64,000 nt of DNA from NCBI GenBank assembly GCA_016783965.1, contig JADHVO010000006.1, positions 124,001 through 188,000 of the forward strand, given 5' to 3'. A program made the translations under genes and the position numbers. Below are positions 17,016 through 27,303 of the stretch, one piece after another; the first letter of the stretch is position 1; every line of letters starts with the position of its first letter. The notes under the pieces are model-generated. The model was not told the DNA's origin. It searched no databases and saw nothing but the letters and a program-made list of their open reading frames with translations. This DNA is from Alphaproteobacteria bacterium. Its GTDB lineage: Bacteria > Pseudomonadota > Alphaproteobacteria > Micropepsales > Micropepsaceae.

Positions 17016-17903
17016 ATGCTGACTCACCTCACGACCGATGCCCCGCAGGCTTGCGGACACGGCGTCGATACCACATTCGTCGCGCTCGGACCTCTCAAGA
17101 TCGCAATCCTGGGCGTGGTGCAAGGGATTACAGAGCTGTTACCTGTCTCCTCGACGGCGCATATGCGTGCGATCCCGGCATTCCTCGGCTGGCCCGATCC
17201 CGGCTCGGCGTTTTCGGCGGCGATGCAGCTTGCGGCACTCGTCGCGGTGCTCAGCTATTTCCGCGCCGACGTGGCCGCGTTGTGGAGCGGAACGGTCGCG
17301 GGGGTCCGGAGCCGCGACTGGCGTGACCCCAGGCTGCGGTTGCCGATCGGCCTCGTCCTCGCGTCGATCCCTCTCGTCGTCGGGGGCGCGCTGTTGTCGC
17401 CGGTGCTGAATGCGTGCCAATCGCCGCTTCGGGCACCGGTCGTCGTCGGTATCGCGTGCATTGTCATGGCGGCCTTCCTTGCGCTGGCGGAGCTGCTGGC
17501 CCGGCACCGCAGGACGGCGGAAAGCGTGTCGCTGCGTGACGCGCTGATCATCGGGATCGCACAGGCCGGCGCGCTCATCCCGGGGGTGTCACGCTCCGGC
17601 TCGACGCTCACCGCAGCGCTGGGCCTCGGCTTCACCCGCGAAGATGCAGCGCGCGTGTCCTTCCTCCTGGGCATCCCGGCTATCGCTCTCGCCGGGTTCC
17701 ACGAACTCTGGCTGCTCTATCGCATGGGCCTGAGCGCGGAGGGGTGGAGCGTGCTTGCGGTCGGTCTCGTCACCTCGTCGGTTTCCTCGTTCATCGCCAT
17801 CTGGGGGCTGATGCGGTTCCTCGAGCGATTCTCGACCTGGCCGTTCATCGTCTATCGCGCTCTCTTCGGAGTGGCGCTGCTGGCGCAAGTCTTCCTCACC
17901 TAG
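17016..17903 (+). CDS. uppP: Undecaprenyl-diphosphatase (BacA family)
   Basis: A 295-residue polytopic phosphatase recycling undecaprenyl pyrophosphate to the carrier lipid for wall and glycan synthesis. Both catalytic signatures are present: VQGITELLPVSSTAH (Glu40 within) and GVSRSGST in the second half. The internal duplication and about eight membrane spans are typical. I chose ATG 17016 (MLTHLTTD); the frame is open 24 codons further upstream into the dedA promoter region. Proximity to the dedA operon suggests linked lipid-carrier functions. Confidence 0.9.
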   Translation: MLTHLTTDAPQACGHGVDTTFVALGPLKIAILGVVQGITELLPVSSTAHMRAIPAFLGWPDPGSAFSAAMQLAALVAVLSYFRADVAALWSGTVAGVRSRDWRDPRLRLPIGLVLASIPLVVGGALLSPVLNACQSPLRAPVVVGIACIVMAAFLALAELLARHRRTAESVSLRDALIIGIAQAGALIPGVSRSGSTLTAALGLGFTREDAARVSFLLGIPAIALAGFHELWLLYRMGLSAEGWSVLAVGLVTSSVSSFIAIWGLMRFLERFSTWPFIVYRALFGVALLAQVFLT

Positions 17904-17943
17904 GCTTTGTCGCCGAACGCGGCTGCCCGCAACCGGCGTTCGA

Positions 17944-18891
17944 TCACCCTTCCAGGGAGGGAACGACCGTGACCGTTTCGACGGAGGCGGCGCGAAGGAC
18001 CTGGATGGTCACGCGGCGGTTGGCGCGGTCGGCGGTGAGCAGGCGATGGAGATCGTCGGCGCTGGCGACGGTTTCTCCGTCCAGCGACAGGATGAGATCG
18101 CCCTTGGCAAGGCCGGCGGTCTGACCGGCGCTGCCCGGCTGGACATCGCTGACCAGGACGGCGGACATGGCCTTGCGCTTCAGGCGCGCGACGAGGCGGC
18201 TGTCCATCGGGACCGTGAGCGCGATGACGCCCAGGCGGGCGCGGCGGACGCGGCCCTCGCGCATCAGGTGCGTGACAACGTCAACCGCCGTATCGATGCC
18301 GATGGCAAAGCAGATTCCCTGTGCGCCGCCGATGATCGCCGTGTTGATGCCGATCACCCGGCCGGCGCCGTCGACCAAGGGACCCCCGGAATTGCCGGGG
18401 TTGAGCGGCGCGTCGGTCTGGATGACGGAGTCGATCAGGCGGCCCGAGGCGCTGCGCAATGTGCGGCCGAGCGCGCTGACGATACCGGCGGTGACCGTCG
18501 CCTGGTAGCCGAGCGGATTTCCGATGGCGACCACCAGCTGTCCGACGCGAAGGTTTGCCGAACGGCCGAAACTGGCGTGCGGCAGGCCGGCCTCGGAGAG
18601 GCGTACTACCGCGAGATCGGTCGCGGGGTCTTCGCCGATCAAGGCCGCGTCGAAGCGGCGGCCGTCGGTGAGCGTGGCCTCGAGATGCGTGGCGCCGTGG
18701 ACGACATGACTGTTGGTGAGCGCGTAGCCGTCGGGTGCGAAGATCACTCCGGAGCCCGCCCCGCCCCGGCCGCTGCGGCCCTGCACGCCCATGTGCACGA
18801 CCGCGGGGCCGACGGTCTCGAAGGCGTGGATAACACGCTGGGAATAGGGGTCCGGCTCGTAGGGGCCGGTGTTTGCGATGTTGGCTGACAT
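17944..18891 (-). CDS. HtrA/DegP-like S1C serine protease with PDZ domain
   Basis: A 315-residue trypsin-like protease. The triad is His62 (TNSHVVHG), Asp92 (DPATDLAVVRL) and Ser168 (NPGNSGGPLVDG). A single PDZ domain covers residues about 225-310 (GVIALTVPMDSRL, QPGSAGQTAGLAKGDLILSLDG). Unlike DegP/DegQ there is no signal peptide or membrane anchor, so it may be cytoplasmic or leaderless; an upstream start adding a leader is not seen. It stands 33 bp beyond the end of the RND permease gene on the same strand and might be read from that transcript. Confidence 0.86.
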   Translation of the reverse strand: MSANIANTGPYEPDPYSQRVIHAFETVGPAVVHMGVQGRSGRGGAGSGVIFAPDGYALTNSHVVHGATHLEATLTDGRRFDAALIGEDPATDLAVVRLSEAGLPHASFGRSANLRVGQLVVAIGNPLGYQATVTAGIVSALGRTLRSASGRLIDSVIQTDAPLNPGNSGGPLVDGAGRVIGINTAIIGGAQGICFAIGIDTAVDVVTHLMREGRVRRARLGVIALTVPMDSRLVARLKRKAMSAVLVSDVQPGSAGQTAGLAKGDLILSLDGETVASADDLHRLLTADRANRRVTIQVLRAASVETVTVVPSLEG

Positions 18892-18924
18892 GCGCAGTTA
18901 GATAGTGACGGGTGGCCGCTCCTT

Positions 18925-21900
18925 CTAGATCGCCGGAACGACGCCGTGATGACGGGGCTTTTCGGCCCCGGTCGCCGGCTTCTCCAGCGTGCGCATCAGG
19001 ACGTAGAACACCGGTGTCAGGAACAGGCCGAAGAACGTCACGCCCAGCATGCCGAAGAATACCGCGACGCCCATGGCATGGCGCATCTCGGCGCCCGCGC
19101 CGGACGACAGCACCAGCGGCACCACGCCCATGATGAAGGCAAAGCTGGTCATAAGGATGGGGCGCAGGCGCAGGCGGGCGGCCTCGATGGCGGCATTCAC
19201 GGTCGAGCGGCCCTGGATCTCGAGCTCGCGCGCGAACTCCACGATCAGGATGGCGTTCTTGCACGCCAGCCCGATCAGGACGAACAGGCCGATCTGGGTG
19301 AAGATGTTGTTGTCGCCGCCCGTCAGCCATACGCCGCCGATCGCCGAGAACAGGCAGAGCGGCACGATCAGGATGATCGCGAGCGGGAGGAACAGGCTTT
19401 CGTACTGCGCCGACAGCACCAGGAACACCAGGAGCACGCAGAGCGGGAAGACGAGGAGCGCCGTGTTGCCGGCCAGGATCTGCTGGTAGGTGAGGTCGGT
19501 CCATTCGAACGTCATGCCCTTGGGCAGGGTCTCATTCAGCAGCCTGGTGATCGCGGCCTGCGCCTGGCCCGACGAGTGGCCCGGTGCGGCGCCGCCATTG
19601 AGGTCGGCGGAGCGGAAGCCGTTATAGCGGAGCGCGCTGTCCGGGCCGGTGGTCTCGTTGATCGTGACCATGGCGCCCAGCGGCACCATCTGCCCGTCGA
19701 TGTTACGCACCTTCAGCCGCAGGATGTCTTCCTTCTTCGACCGGAACGGCGTGTCGGCCTGCGCGATCACCTGGTAGGTGCGGCCGAAGCGGTTGAAGTC
19801 GTTCACGTAGATGGAGCCCAGATAGGTCTGCATCGCGTCGAACACGTCCTGCACATTGACGCCGAGCTGCTGCGCCTTGGAGCGGTCGAGATCGGCGTAG
19901 AGCTGCGGCGTGCCGATGTTGAAGTTCGAGAACACGCCGGCCAGCGCCGGATCGGCATGCGCCTTGTTCTGGATGTCCTGCATCACTTTGGCGAGCATGC
20001 TGTCGCCGAGATCTGTGCGGTCCTCCACCTGGAGCTTGAAGCCGCCGATGGTGCCAAGGCCTTGCACGGGAGGCGGCGGGAAGATCGCGATCATCGCGTT
20101 CTGGATCGCGCCGAACTTCTGCTGGAGCTTCTGTGCGATCGCCATGCCCGACAGGTCGGAGGAGGTGCGCTGGTCGAACGGCTTCAGCGTGACGAACACG
20201 ATGCCGGCCGATGGGCTGTTGATGAAGCCGTTGATCGAGAGGCCGGGGAAGGCGACCGCGCTTTCGACGCCCGGCTCATGCAGCGCGATGTCGGACATCT
20301 TGCGGATGACGGCTTCGGTGCGGTCCAGGGTGGCGCCCTGCGGCAGCTGCGCGAAGCTCACCAGGTACTGCTTGTCCTGTACCGGCACGAAGCCCGGCGG
20401 CACGAGCTGGAAGCCGACATAGGTGAGCGCCAGCAGCGCGCCGTAGACAACGAGCGCGCGCGACTTGTGGTTCAGCAGGCTGGCAACGCCGCGTCCATAG
20501 CCTTCGCCGCTCTTGCGGAACAGCGTGTTGAAGCGGGCGAAGAAGCCGCCCAGCACGCGGTCCATGCCGCGCGACAGGCCGTCCTTCGGTGCGCCATGCG
20601 CCTTCAGCAGCGTGGCGGCCAGCGCCGGCGACAGCGTCAGCGAGTTGAAGGCCGAGATGACGGTCGAGAACGCGATGGTCAGCGCGAACTGGCGATAGAA
20701 CTCGCCTGTCAGCCCGCTGATGAAGGCGATCGGCACGAACACGGCGCACAGGACGAGCGCGATGGCAATGATCGGGCCGGTGACCTCGGTCATCGCCTTC
20801 AGCGTGGCGTCGCGGGGCGAGAGGCCGGCTTCGATGTTGCGTTCGACGTTCTCGACCACGACGATGGCGTCGTCGACCACGATACCGATGGCCAGCACCA
20901 GGCCGAACAGCGAAAGCGCGTTGATCGAGAAGCCGAAAGCCAGCAGGAAGGCGAAGGTGCCTAGAATCGAAACCGGCACTGCCAGCAGCGGAATGATAGA
21001 TGCCCGCCAGGTCTGGAGGAACAGGATCACCACCAGAACCACCAGCGCCACGGCTTCCAGCAGCGTGTGCACCACCGCCCTGATCGAGTCGCGCACGAAC
21101 ACGGTCGGGTCGTAGACGATCGAATAGTCGAGCCCTTGCGGGAAATTCTGCTTCAGCTCCTCCATGGTCGCGCGGACCTGGTCGGAGATCGCGATGGCGT
21201 TGGAGCCCGGCGCCTGAAAGATTGGCACCGCCACCGCCTGCTTGTTGTCCAGCAGCGAGCGCAGGCCGTATTCGGAGGCCTCGATCTCGACCCGCGCCAC
21301 GTCGCCCAGCCGCGTGATCACGCCGTTCGTGTCGCGCTTGATGATGACAGCCTTGAACTGCTCCGGGTCCGAGAGGCGGCCCTGAACGTTGATCGGAAGC
21401 TGGAGCTGGCCGCCTGCATTGTAGGGCGGGCCATTGATCACGCCGGCCGCGACCTGCACGTTCTGCTGGCGGATGGCATTGACCACGTCGCCGGCGGTCA
21501 GGTTGCGCTCGGCGATCTTCTCCGGGTTCAGCCACACGCGCATGGCGTAGTCGCCCGAGCCGAAAAGCTGCACGGAGCCGACGCCTTCGATCTTGGCCAG
21601 CCGGTCCTTGACGTTCAGCACCGCGTAGTTGCGCAGGTACAGCATGTCATAGCGGCCGTCGGGCGAGGTAAGATGCACGACCATCGTCAGGTCGGGCGAG
21701 GACTTGGTGGTGGTGACGCCGAGGTTGCGGGTGACGTCGGGCAGCCGCGGCAGAGCTTGGTTCACACGGTTCTGCACGAGCTGCTGCGCCAGGTTCGGGT
21801 CGGTGCCGAGCTTGAAGGTGACGGTCAGCGTCAGCGTCCCGTCGCTGGCCGCCTGCGACGACATGTAGAGCATGCCCTCGACGCCGTTGATCTGCTCCTC

Positions 21901-22101
21901 CAGCGGCGTGGCGACAGTCGCGGCGATGGTGTTGGGATCCGCGCCCGGGAATTGCGCCTTTACCACCACCGAGGGCGGCACGACCTCCGGATATTCGGAG
22001 ATCGGGAGCTGCGTCATCGCAATCAGGCCGGCGAGGAGAATAACGATCGAAATGACGCCGGCAAAGATCGGACGGTCGATGAAGAACCTGGACAGGTTCA
22101 T
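18925..22101 (-). CDS. RND multidrug efflux permease (HAE-1 family)
   Basis: A 1058-residue inner-membrane proton/drug antiporter of the AcrB/MexF type. It has the 12-TM duplicated layout with N-terminus SRFFIDRPIFAGVISIVI, the TM4 proton-relay aspartates in [17 protein letters not shown] and the conserved [18 protein letters not shown] near TM10. It lies 45 bp after its periplasmic adaptor and is probably in the same transcript, under the divergent TetR regulator. No outer-membrane channel gene is present in the operon. A substrate cannot be inferred. Confidence 0.93.
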   Translation of the reverse strand: MNLSRFFIDRPIFAGVISIVILLAGLIAMTQLPISEYPEVVPPSVVVKAQFPGADPNTIAATVATPLEEQINGVEGMLYMSSQAASDGTLTLTVTFKLGTDPNLAQQLVQNRVNQALPRLPDVTRNLGVTTTKSSPDLTMVVHLTSPDGRYDMLYLRNYAVLNVKDRLAKIEGVGSVQLFGSGDYAMRVWLNPEKIAERNLTAGDVVNAIRQQNVQVAAGVINGPPYNAGGQLQLPINVQGRLSDPEQFKAVIIKRDTNGVITRLGDVARVEIEASEYGLRSLLDNKQAVAVPIFQAPGSNAIAISDQVRATMEELKQNFPQGLDYSIVYDPTVFVRDSIRAVVHTLLEAVALVVLVVILFLQTWRASIIPLLAVPVSILGTFAFLLAFGFSINALSLFGLVLAIGIVVDDAIVVVENVERNIEAGLSPRDATLKAMTEVTGPIIAIALVLCAVFVPIAFISGLTGEFYRQFALTIAFSTVISAFNSLTLSPALAATLLKAHGAPKDGLSRGMDRVLGGFFARFNTLFRKSGEGYGRGVASLLNHKSRALVVYGALLALTYVGFQLVPPGFVPVQDKQYLVSFAQLPQGATLDRTEAVIRKMSDIALHEPGVESAVAFPGLSINGFINSPSAGIVFVTLKPFDQRTSSDLSGMAIAQKLQQKFGAIQNAMIAIFPPPPVQGLGTIGGFKLQVEDRTDLGDSMLAKVMQDIQNKAHADPALAGVFSNFNIGTPQLYADLDRSKAQQLGVNVQDVFDAMQTYLGSIYVNDFNRFGRTYQVIAQADTPFRSKKEDILRLKVRNIDGQMVPLGAMVTINETTGPDSALRYNGFRSADLNGGAAPGHSSGQAQAAITRLLNETLPKGMTFEWTDLTYQQILAGNTALLVFPLCVLLVFLVLSAQYESLFLPLAIILIVPLCLFSAIGGVWLTGGDNNIFTQIGLFVLIGLACKNAILIVEFARELEIQGRSTVNAAIEAARLRLRPILMTSFAFIMGVVPLVLSSGAGAEMRHAMGVAVFFGMLGVTFFGLFLTPVFYVLMRTLEKPATGAEKPRHHGVVPAI

Positions 22102-22146
22102 TGGAGGTTCCCCCTCTCTTGTTCGTGATGAATGACGGCGCCCTGT

Positions 22147-23367
22147 TCACCGCGCCGCCAGCTGCCGGACGTGGGCGTCGACCGGGGCGTCAGGCTGCAC
22201 CTTCTGCACGCCGTCGACGATCACGCGGTCGCCGGTGTTGAGGCCGGACGTCACGATGCGGCGGTTGCCGACTTCCTGGCCCAGCGCGATCTCGCGATAG
22301 TCCGCCTTGCCGTCACGGCCGACGACATAGACGTAGCGCTTGGACTGGTCGTTCTGGATCGCGTCTTCCGGCACCAGTATCACCCTGCTGTTCACCGCGT
22401 CGCCCAGGCGGACGGTGGCAAACATGCCCGCCACCAGCGCGCCGTCGGTATTGGCGAAACGCGCGCGGGCGCGGATCGTGCCCGTTGCGGTGTCGATCTT
22501 GTTGTCGAAGCTCTCGATCATGCCGCTGTAGACGCGATTGTCGCCTTGCAGGATCAGCTGCACCGGGATGTGCTGTTCCTGGCCGGCGGTCGCGGCGTGC
22601 TGGTGGATGGAGCGAAGATACGTCTGCTCGTCGACCTCGAAATCGGCATAGATCTCGTTGTTCGCCACGATGCTGGTCAGCAGGGGCGCATTCGGGCCTG
22701 ACTGCACCAGGTTGCCGACCGTGATCTCGGCGCGGCTGACGCGGCCGTCGATCGGCGCCTTGATGTAGGCGTGGTCGACATCGACCTGCGCCTGCGCCAG
22801 TGCGGCCTGTGCCGCCTTGATGTTCGCGGCGCCGACGCCAGCGGCGTTGTTGCGCTGGTCGTAGAAGTCGCGGGCCACGGCGTTGGCGTCGATCAGGCGC
22901 TGGGCGCGCTCCAGTTCCACCGAGGCGAGATGCGCGTTGCTGTTGGCAGAGGCGAGATCGGCCTGCGCCTTGGCGACCGCGGCTTCGTATGGACGCGGGT
23001 CGATCACCATCAGGATGTCGCCCTTGTGCACGTATTGGCCGTCCTTGAAGTGGATCTCCGTGATGCGGCCGGAGACTTCCGGACGGATATCGGCGGAATT
23101 GACCGCGGTCAGGCGGCCAGAGAAGTCGGACCACACACGGACCCACTGCGGCTCGACGGCGGCGACGGTCACGGAAGCGGGCAACGCGACGGGTGCCGGC
23201 GCGTCGCCGCTGTCGCGCGCCATCGCGGCGGCGCCCAGCAACAGGGCGGCGGCCATGCCCGTCAGGACCGGATGTTTCTTCAGGAAAGTCAGTGACTTGC
23301 GTGCAACGGGCGTCGCCTTTTCGGGCTGGAACTGCTCTCTGGCGGCGAGGTCTGCGATATGGGACAC
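22147..23367 (-). CDS. RND efflux periplasmic adaptor (HlyD/MexE family)
   Basis: A 406-residue membrane-fusion protein. The N-terminal TM anchor is KKHPVLTGMAAALLLGAAAM. Then come the lipoyl half-motif (SGRITEIHFKDGQYVHKGDI), a coiled-coil hairpin (AAVAKAQADLASANSNAHL...) and the second half-motif (YIKAPIDGRVSRAEITVGNLV), ending in beta-barrel and membrane-proximal domains. I chose GTG 23367 because GGAGG lies 6 nt upstream; no suitable ATG is near. It is divergent from tetR across a 107-bp region with two operator palindromes, so it is the likely direct target of that regulator. Confidence 0.9.
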   Translation of the reverse strand: MSHIADLAAREQFQPEKATPVARKSLTFLKKHPVLTGMAAALLLGAAAMARDSGDAPAPVALPASVTVAAVEPQWVRVWSDFSGRLTAVNSADIRPEVSGRITEIHFKDGQYVHKGDILMVIDPRPYEAAVAKAQADLASANSNAHLASVELERAQRLIDANAVARDFYDQRNNAAGVGAANIKAAQAALAQAQVDVDHAYIKAPIDGRVSRAEITVGNLVQSGPNAPLLTSIVANNEIYADFEVDEQTYLRSIHQHAATAGQEQHIPVQLILQGDNRVYSGMIESFDNKIDTATGTIRARARFANTDGALVAGMFATVRLGDAVNSRVILVPEDAIQNDQSKRYVYVVGRDGKADYREIALGQEVGNRRIVTSGLNTGDRVIVDGVQKVQPDAPVDAHVRQLAAR

Positions 23368-23384
23368 GGAGGCCCTCCAAATTC

Positions 23385-23400
23385 TGTAACGCTTGCTACA
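23385..23400. promoter_or_regulatory. TetR-type operator palindrome 1
   Basis: TGTAACGCTTGCTACA, an inverted repeat with TGTA...TACA ends, 18 bp upstream of the adaptor GTG in the tetR-adaptor divergent gap. It matches the second site at 23435 in layout (consensus TGTARCNNNYGNTACA). Confidence 0.65.
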
Positions 23401-23434
23401 GATATGGACTGGAAGTCCCCCTTCAAGGTACATA

Positions 23435-23450
23435 TGTAGCAAACGATACA
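23435..23450. promoter_or_regulatory. TetR-type operator palindrome 2
   Basis: TGTAGCAAACGATACA lies 50 bp centre-to-centre from the first operator and 25 bp upstream of the tetR start. One site probably controls the efflux operon and the other autoregulates tetR. Confidence 0.65.
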
Positions 23451-23474
23451 AAAAAAGATCATGGGAGGTATGCA

Positions 23475-24107
23475 GTGAAGATCGGCCGCCCCCGCAGCTT
23501 CTGCGTGGAGGATGCGCTGGACCGCGCGACGGACGTGTTCTGGGCCAAAGGCTATCAGGGTGCGTCGTTGAGCGACCTTACTGATGCCATGGGGATCAAC
23601 GCCCCCAGCCTCTACGCGTGTTTCAAGAACAAGGAAGGTCTCTTCCGCGCGGTGCTCGACCGCTACGAGGAGAAGGGCGCCGGGTTCCTGCGCGCGGTGC
23701 TCGATGCGCCGACGGCGCGCGATGCGGCAGAACTGTTCCTGAAGGGCGTCGCCGACCGCGCTACCGATCCTAACCACCATCCGCCGGGTTGCCTGCTGGT
23801 GCAGACCGGCATGACCGGCGACGACCAGCGCATTCCGAACGAAGTCGCGCGCCACCGCGCCGAGAAGGAACTCGCGCTGCGCGAACGCTTTGCGTGTGCG
23901 CAGCGCGCAGGCGATCTGGCCAAGAACGCCGATCCCGCAGCGCTGGCTCTCTATCTGGTGACCATGGCGAACGGGATGTGCGTCCAGGCCTCAGCCGGGG
24001 CGACCCGCGAAGACTTGCAGGCGACCGTGCAGATCGCACTGTCGGCCTGGCCGGGAAGCGAAGGCGGTAAAAGCAAACCGAAACGGAAGGCCGAGGCAGA
24101 CGCCTGA
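23475..24107 (+). CDS. TetR/AcrR family transcriptional regulator
   Basis: A 210-residue repressor. The N-terminal helix-turn-helix spans residues about 5-50: ALDRATDVFWAKGYQGASLS then DLTDAMGINAPSLYACFKNK with the family-typical SLYxxFxNK end. The C-terminal ligand domain includes HHPPGCLLVQTG. I chose GTG 23475 because GGGAGG lies at 23463-23468 and VKIGRPRSF is the normal family N-terminus; the frame runs upstream through the promoter region. It is divergent from RND system 1 and convergent with RND system 2; stop codons are 4 bp apart with the latter. Confidence 0.92.
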   Translation: MKIGRPRSFCVEDALDRATDVFWAKGYQGASLSDLTDAMGINAPSLYACFKNKEGLFRAVLDRYEEKGAGFLRAVLDAPTARDAAELFLKGVADRATDPNHHPPGCLLVQTGMTGDDQRIPNEVARHRAEKELALRERFACAQRAGDLAKNADPAALALYLVTMANGMCVQASAGATREDLQATVQIALSAWPGSEGGKSKPKRKAEADA

Positions 24108-24111
24108 CGCG

Positions 24112-27100
24112 TCAGGGCGACGGCAGCACCGGTGGCGGCGGCTGCTTGGGCGCAGGCCAGTCTTCGTGCGGGCGGCGGTCGGTCAGGTTCTGGCGGACGA
24201 CTTCGTAGAACAGCGGGACGAAGAAGATCGCCAGCGCGGTGCCGGAGAGCATGCCGCCGATGACGCCGGTGCCGATGTCGTTCTGGCTGGCCGCGCCGGC
24301 TCCATTGGAGAGGGCGAGGGGCAGCACACCGGCGATGAAGGCGAGTGACGTCATCAGGATCGGGCGCAGGCGCAGGCGTGCGCCTTCCAGAGCGGCGTCG
24401 CGGATGCTTTCGCCGCGCTTCTGCGCGTCGACGGCGAACTCGACGATCAGGATTGCGTTCTTGGCGGAGAGGCCCATGGTCGTCAGAAGGCCGACCTGGA
24501 AATAGATGTCGTTGTAGAGCCCGCGCAGCGTGGCGGCGAGGATGGCGCCGATGATGCCGAGCGGGATGACCAGCATCACGCTCAGCGGGATCGACCAGCT
24601 TTCGTACAGCGCCGCCAGCAGCAGGAAGACCACGAGCACCGAGATGCCGTAGAGCAGATAGGTCTGCGAGCCGGCCTGGCGCTCCTGGTAGGAGAGGCCG
24701 GTCCATTCGAGGCCGACGCCCTGCGGCAGCTGCTTGAACAGACGCTCGACCTCGTCCATGGCTGCGCCGGAACTCTGGCCCGGCGCGGGCGAACCCTGGA
24801 ATTCGAGCGAGCCCTGGCCGTTGAAGCGTTCGAGCTTCGCGGGCCCGACCGTCCACTGGAAGGTCGCAAAGGAGGAGAAGGGCGCCATGTCGCCGCTAGT
24901 GCCGCGCACATACCAGCGATAAAGGTCGTCCGGCAGCATGCGATAGGGCGCGTCGGCCTGCATGTAAACGCGCTTGACGCGGCCGCGATCGATGAAATCG
25001 TTGACGTAGAGCCCGCCCCAGGCGGCGCTGAGCGTGGCGTTGATATTCGCGACCGAGACGCCGAGCGCCGACGCCTTGTCCTTGTCGATGTCGATGTGGA
25101 GCTGTGCAGTGTCGTCCAGGCCGTTCGGGCGCACGGCGGAAAGCAGCGGGTCCTTTGAGGCGAGTTGCATGAACTGGGCGCGCGCCTTCATCAGCCCGTC
25201 ATGGCCGAGATTGCCGCGGTCCTCCATCTCGACGTCGAAGCCGGAGGACTGGCCGAGCTCCTGCACGGCCGGCGGAATGAGCGCAAAGACCTGCGCGTCG
25301 CGGATGGACCGGAAGTGGCTGATCGCACGGATGGCGATCGCCTGGGCCCTGTTGTGGCTGCCGGGGCGCTCGCTCCAGTCCTTCAAGTGGGCGAAGGCGA
25401 TGGCGGTGTTCTGGCCGTTGCCGGCGATGGAGAAGCCCGCCACGACGAAGAGGGTCGCGATGTTGTTCTTCTCTTCGGTCAGGTAGTAGTGCTCGACCTG
25501 CTTGGCGATATCGAGCGTGCGCGACTGCGTGGCGCCGGTCGGCAGCGTGATGATGGTCAGCATCGAGCCCTGGTCTTCCTCGGGCAGGAATGCCGTCGGC
25601 AGGCGCGTGAAGAGGAAGACCAGCACGACCACGATGCCGGCATAGATCAGCAGCGCCGGGCGCACCCAGCCCAGGAACCGCTCCAGCAGTTCGCGATACC
25701 GCTTAACCCCGTACTCGAACGTGTTGTTGAACCAGTTGAAGAAGCCGCTGAACACGCGGTCGGCGAGGCCGTGCTTCCCGGCTGCGTCTTCCTGCGCGAT
25801 GGGCTTCAGCATCGTGGCGCACAGGGCGGGGGTGAGGATCAACGCCACGGCGATGGACAGCACCATGGCGGCGACGATGGTGACGGAGAACTGGCGATAG
25901 ATGACGCCGACGGAGCCGCCGAAGAACGCCATGGGCAGGAACACGGCGGACAGCACCAGCGCGATGCCGATCAGGGCGCCGGTGATCTCGGTCATCGATT
26001 TCTTCGTGGCTTCCTTGGGAGGGAGGCCCTCTTCCCGCATCACGCGCTCGACGTTTTCCACGACCACGATGGCGTCGTCGACCAGGAGGCCGATGGCGAG
26101 CACCAGCGCGAACAGGGTCAGCGTGTTGATAGAATAGCCGAAGGCCGCGAGCACCCCGAAGGTGCCGAGCAGGACCACCGGCACCGCAATGGCGGGGATC
26201 AGCGTGGTGCGCCAGTGCTGGAGGAAGATGAACATCACCACCACGACCAGCAGGGTCGCCTCGATCAGCGTCTTGATCACGTCGCGGATCGAAATTCGGA
26301 TGAAGGTGGTGTTGTCGATCGGGAAGGCGAGCTTCATGCCCGGGGGGAAGATCGCAGCGAGTTCGGTCGCCTTGGCCTTCACCGCGTCGGCGGTCTTGAG
26401 CGCGTTGGCGCCGGGCGCGAGCTGGATGGCGAGCCCGGCGGCCGGCTTGCCGTTCATGCGGCTGACGACGGAGTAGTTCTGGGCGCCCAGCTCGACGCGC
26501 GCGACATCCTTGACGCGCACGATCGCACCGCCGGCGCTCGACTTGAGCACGATGTTGCGGAACTGCTCGGGCGTCTGGAGGCGCGACTGGGCGGTGACGG
26601 TGGCGTCGAGCTGCTGGCCCTGGACCGTGGGCTGGGCGCCGAGCTCGCCGGCGGAAACCTGGACGTTTTCCGCGAGGATGGCGTTCTGCACGTCGGTGGG
26701 CGTGAGGCCGAAGCTGGTCAGCTTGAACGGATCGAGCCAGATGCGCATCGCATAGGGCGAGCCGAACACTTGCACCTGGCCGACGCCGGAAACGCGGCTC
26801 AGCGGGTCCTGGAGCTTGCTGGCGATAAAGTCCGAGACGTCGATGTTGGTGTAGCGGCCGCTGTCGTCATAGAGCGCGACGACGAGCAGGAAGCTCGACT
26901 GCGACTTGAGCACCGTGATGCCGGCCTGCTGCACCTGCTGCGGCAGCACGGGCAGCGCCTGCTGCACCTTGTTCTGGACCTGCACCTGCGCGATGTCAGG
27001 GTTGGTGCCGGGCGCGAAGGTGGCGGTGATCTGGACCGAACCGTTGGAACTGGAGCTCGACGAGAAATAGAGCAGGTTGTCGACGCCGGTGAGCTGCTGC

Positions 27101-27303
27101 TCGATCACCTGGGTGACGGAGTTCTGCACGGTCTGTGCGTCGGCGCCGGGATAGTTGGCGACGATGGTCACCGCCGGCGGCGCGATCGTCGGATACTGGG
27201 TGATCGGCAGCGTGTTGATCGCGATGATGCCGAACATCACGATGACGATCGCGATCACCCAGGCGAAGACCGGCCGTTCGATGAAGAACTGCGAAAGACC
27301 CAT
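24112..27303 (-). CDS. RND multidrug efflux permease (AcrB/MexB-like)
   Basis: A 1063-residue HAE-1 transporter closely resembling AcrB/MexB: N-terminus [20 protein letters not shown]4 aspartates in [18 protein letters not shown], the FFxx-type [20 protein letters not shown] segment, and [21 protein letters not shown]. Its ATG overlaps the adaptor stop by one base (TGATG), so it is translationally coupled. This is the second RND system beside the same TetR gene; it is convergent with tetR, so control by that regulator is not implied by position. No outer-membrane channel is encoded nearby. Confidence 0.94.
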   Translation of the reverse strand: MGLSQFFIERPVFAWVIAIVIVMFGIIAINTLPITQYPTIAPPAVTIVANYPGADAQTVQNSVTQVIEQQLTGVDNLLYFSSSSSSNGSVQITATFAPGTNPDIAQVQVQNKVQQALPVLPQQVQQAGITVLKSQSSFLLVVALYDDSGRYTNIDVSDFIASKLQDPLSRVSGVGQVQVFGSPYAMRIWLDPFKLTSFGLTPTDVQNAILAENVQVSAGELGAQPTVQGQQLDATVTAQSRLQTPEQFRNIVLKSSAGGAIVRVKDVARVELGAQNYSVVSRMNGKPAAGLAIQLAPGANALKTADAVKAKATELAAIFPPGMKLAFPIDNTTFIRISIRDVIKTLIEATLLVVVVMFIFLQHWRTTLIPAIAVPVVLLGTFGVLAAFGYSINTLTLFALVLAIGLLVDDAIVVVENVERVMREEGLPPKEATKKSMTEITGALIGIALVLSAVFLPMAFFGGSVGVIYRQFSVTIVAAMVLSIAVALILTPALCATMLKPIAQEDAAGKHGLADRVFSGFFNWFNNTFEYGVKRYRELLERFLGWVRPALLIYAGIVVVLVFLFTRLPTAFLPEEDQGSMLTIITLPTGATQSRTLDIAKQVEHYYLTEEKNNIATLFVVAGFSIAGNGQNTAIAFAHLKDWSERPGSHNRAQAIAIRAISHFRSIRDAQVFALIPPAVQELGQSSGFDVEMEDRGNLGHDGLMKARAQFMQLASKDPLLSAVRPNGLDDTAQLHIDIDKDKASALGVSVANINATLSAAWGGLYVNDFIDRGRVKRVYMQADAPYRMLPDDLYRWYVRGTSGDMAPFSSFATFQWTVGPAKLERFNGQGSLEFQGSPAPGQSSGAAMDEVERLFKQLPQGVGLEWTGLSYQERQAGSQTYLLYGISVLVVFLLLAALYESWSIPLSVMLVIPLGIIGAILAATLRGLYNDIYFQVGLLTTMGLSAKNAILIVEFAVDAQKRGESIRDAALEGARLRLRPILMTSLAFIAGVLPLALSNGAGAASQNDIGTGVIGGMLSGTALAIFFVPLFYEVVRQNLTDRRPHEDWPAPKQPPPPVLPSP

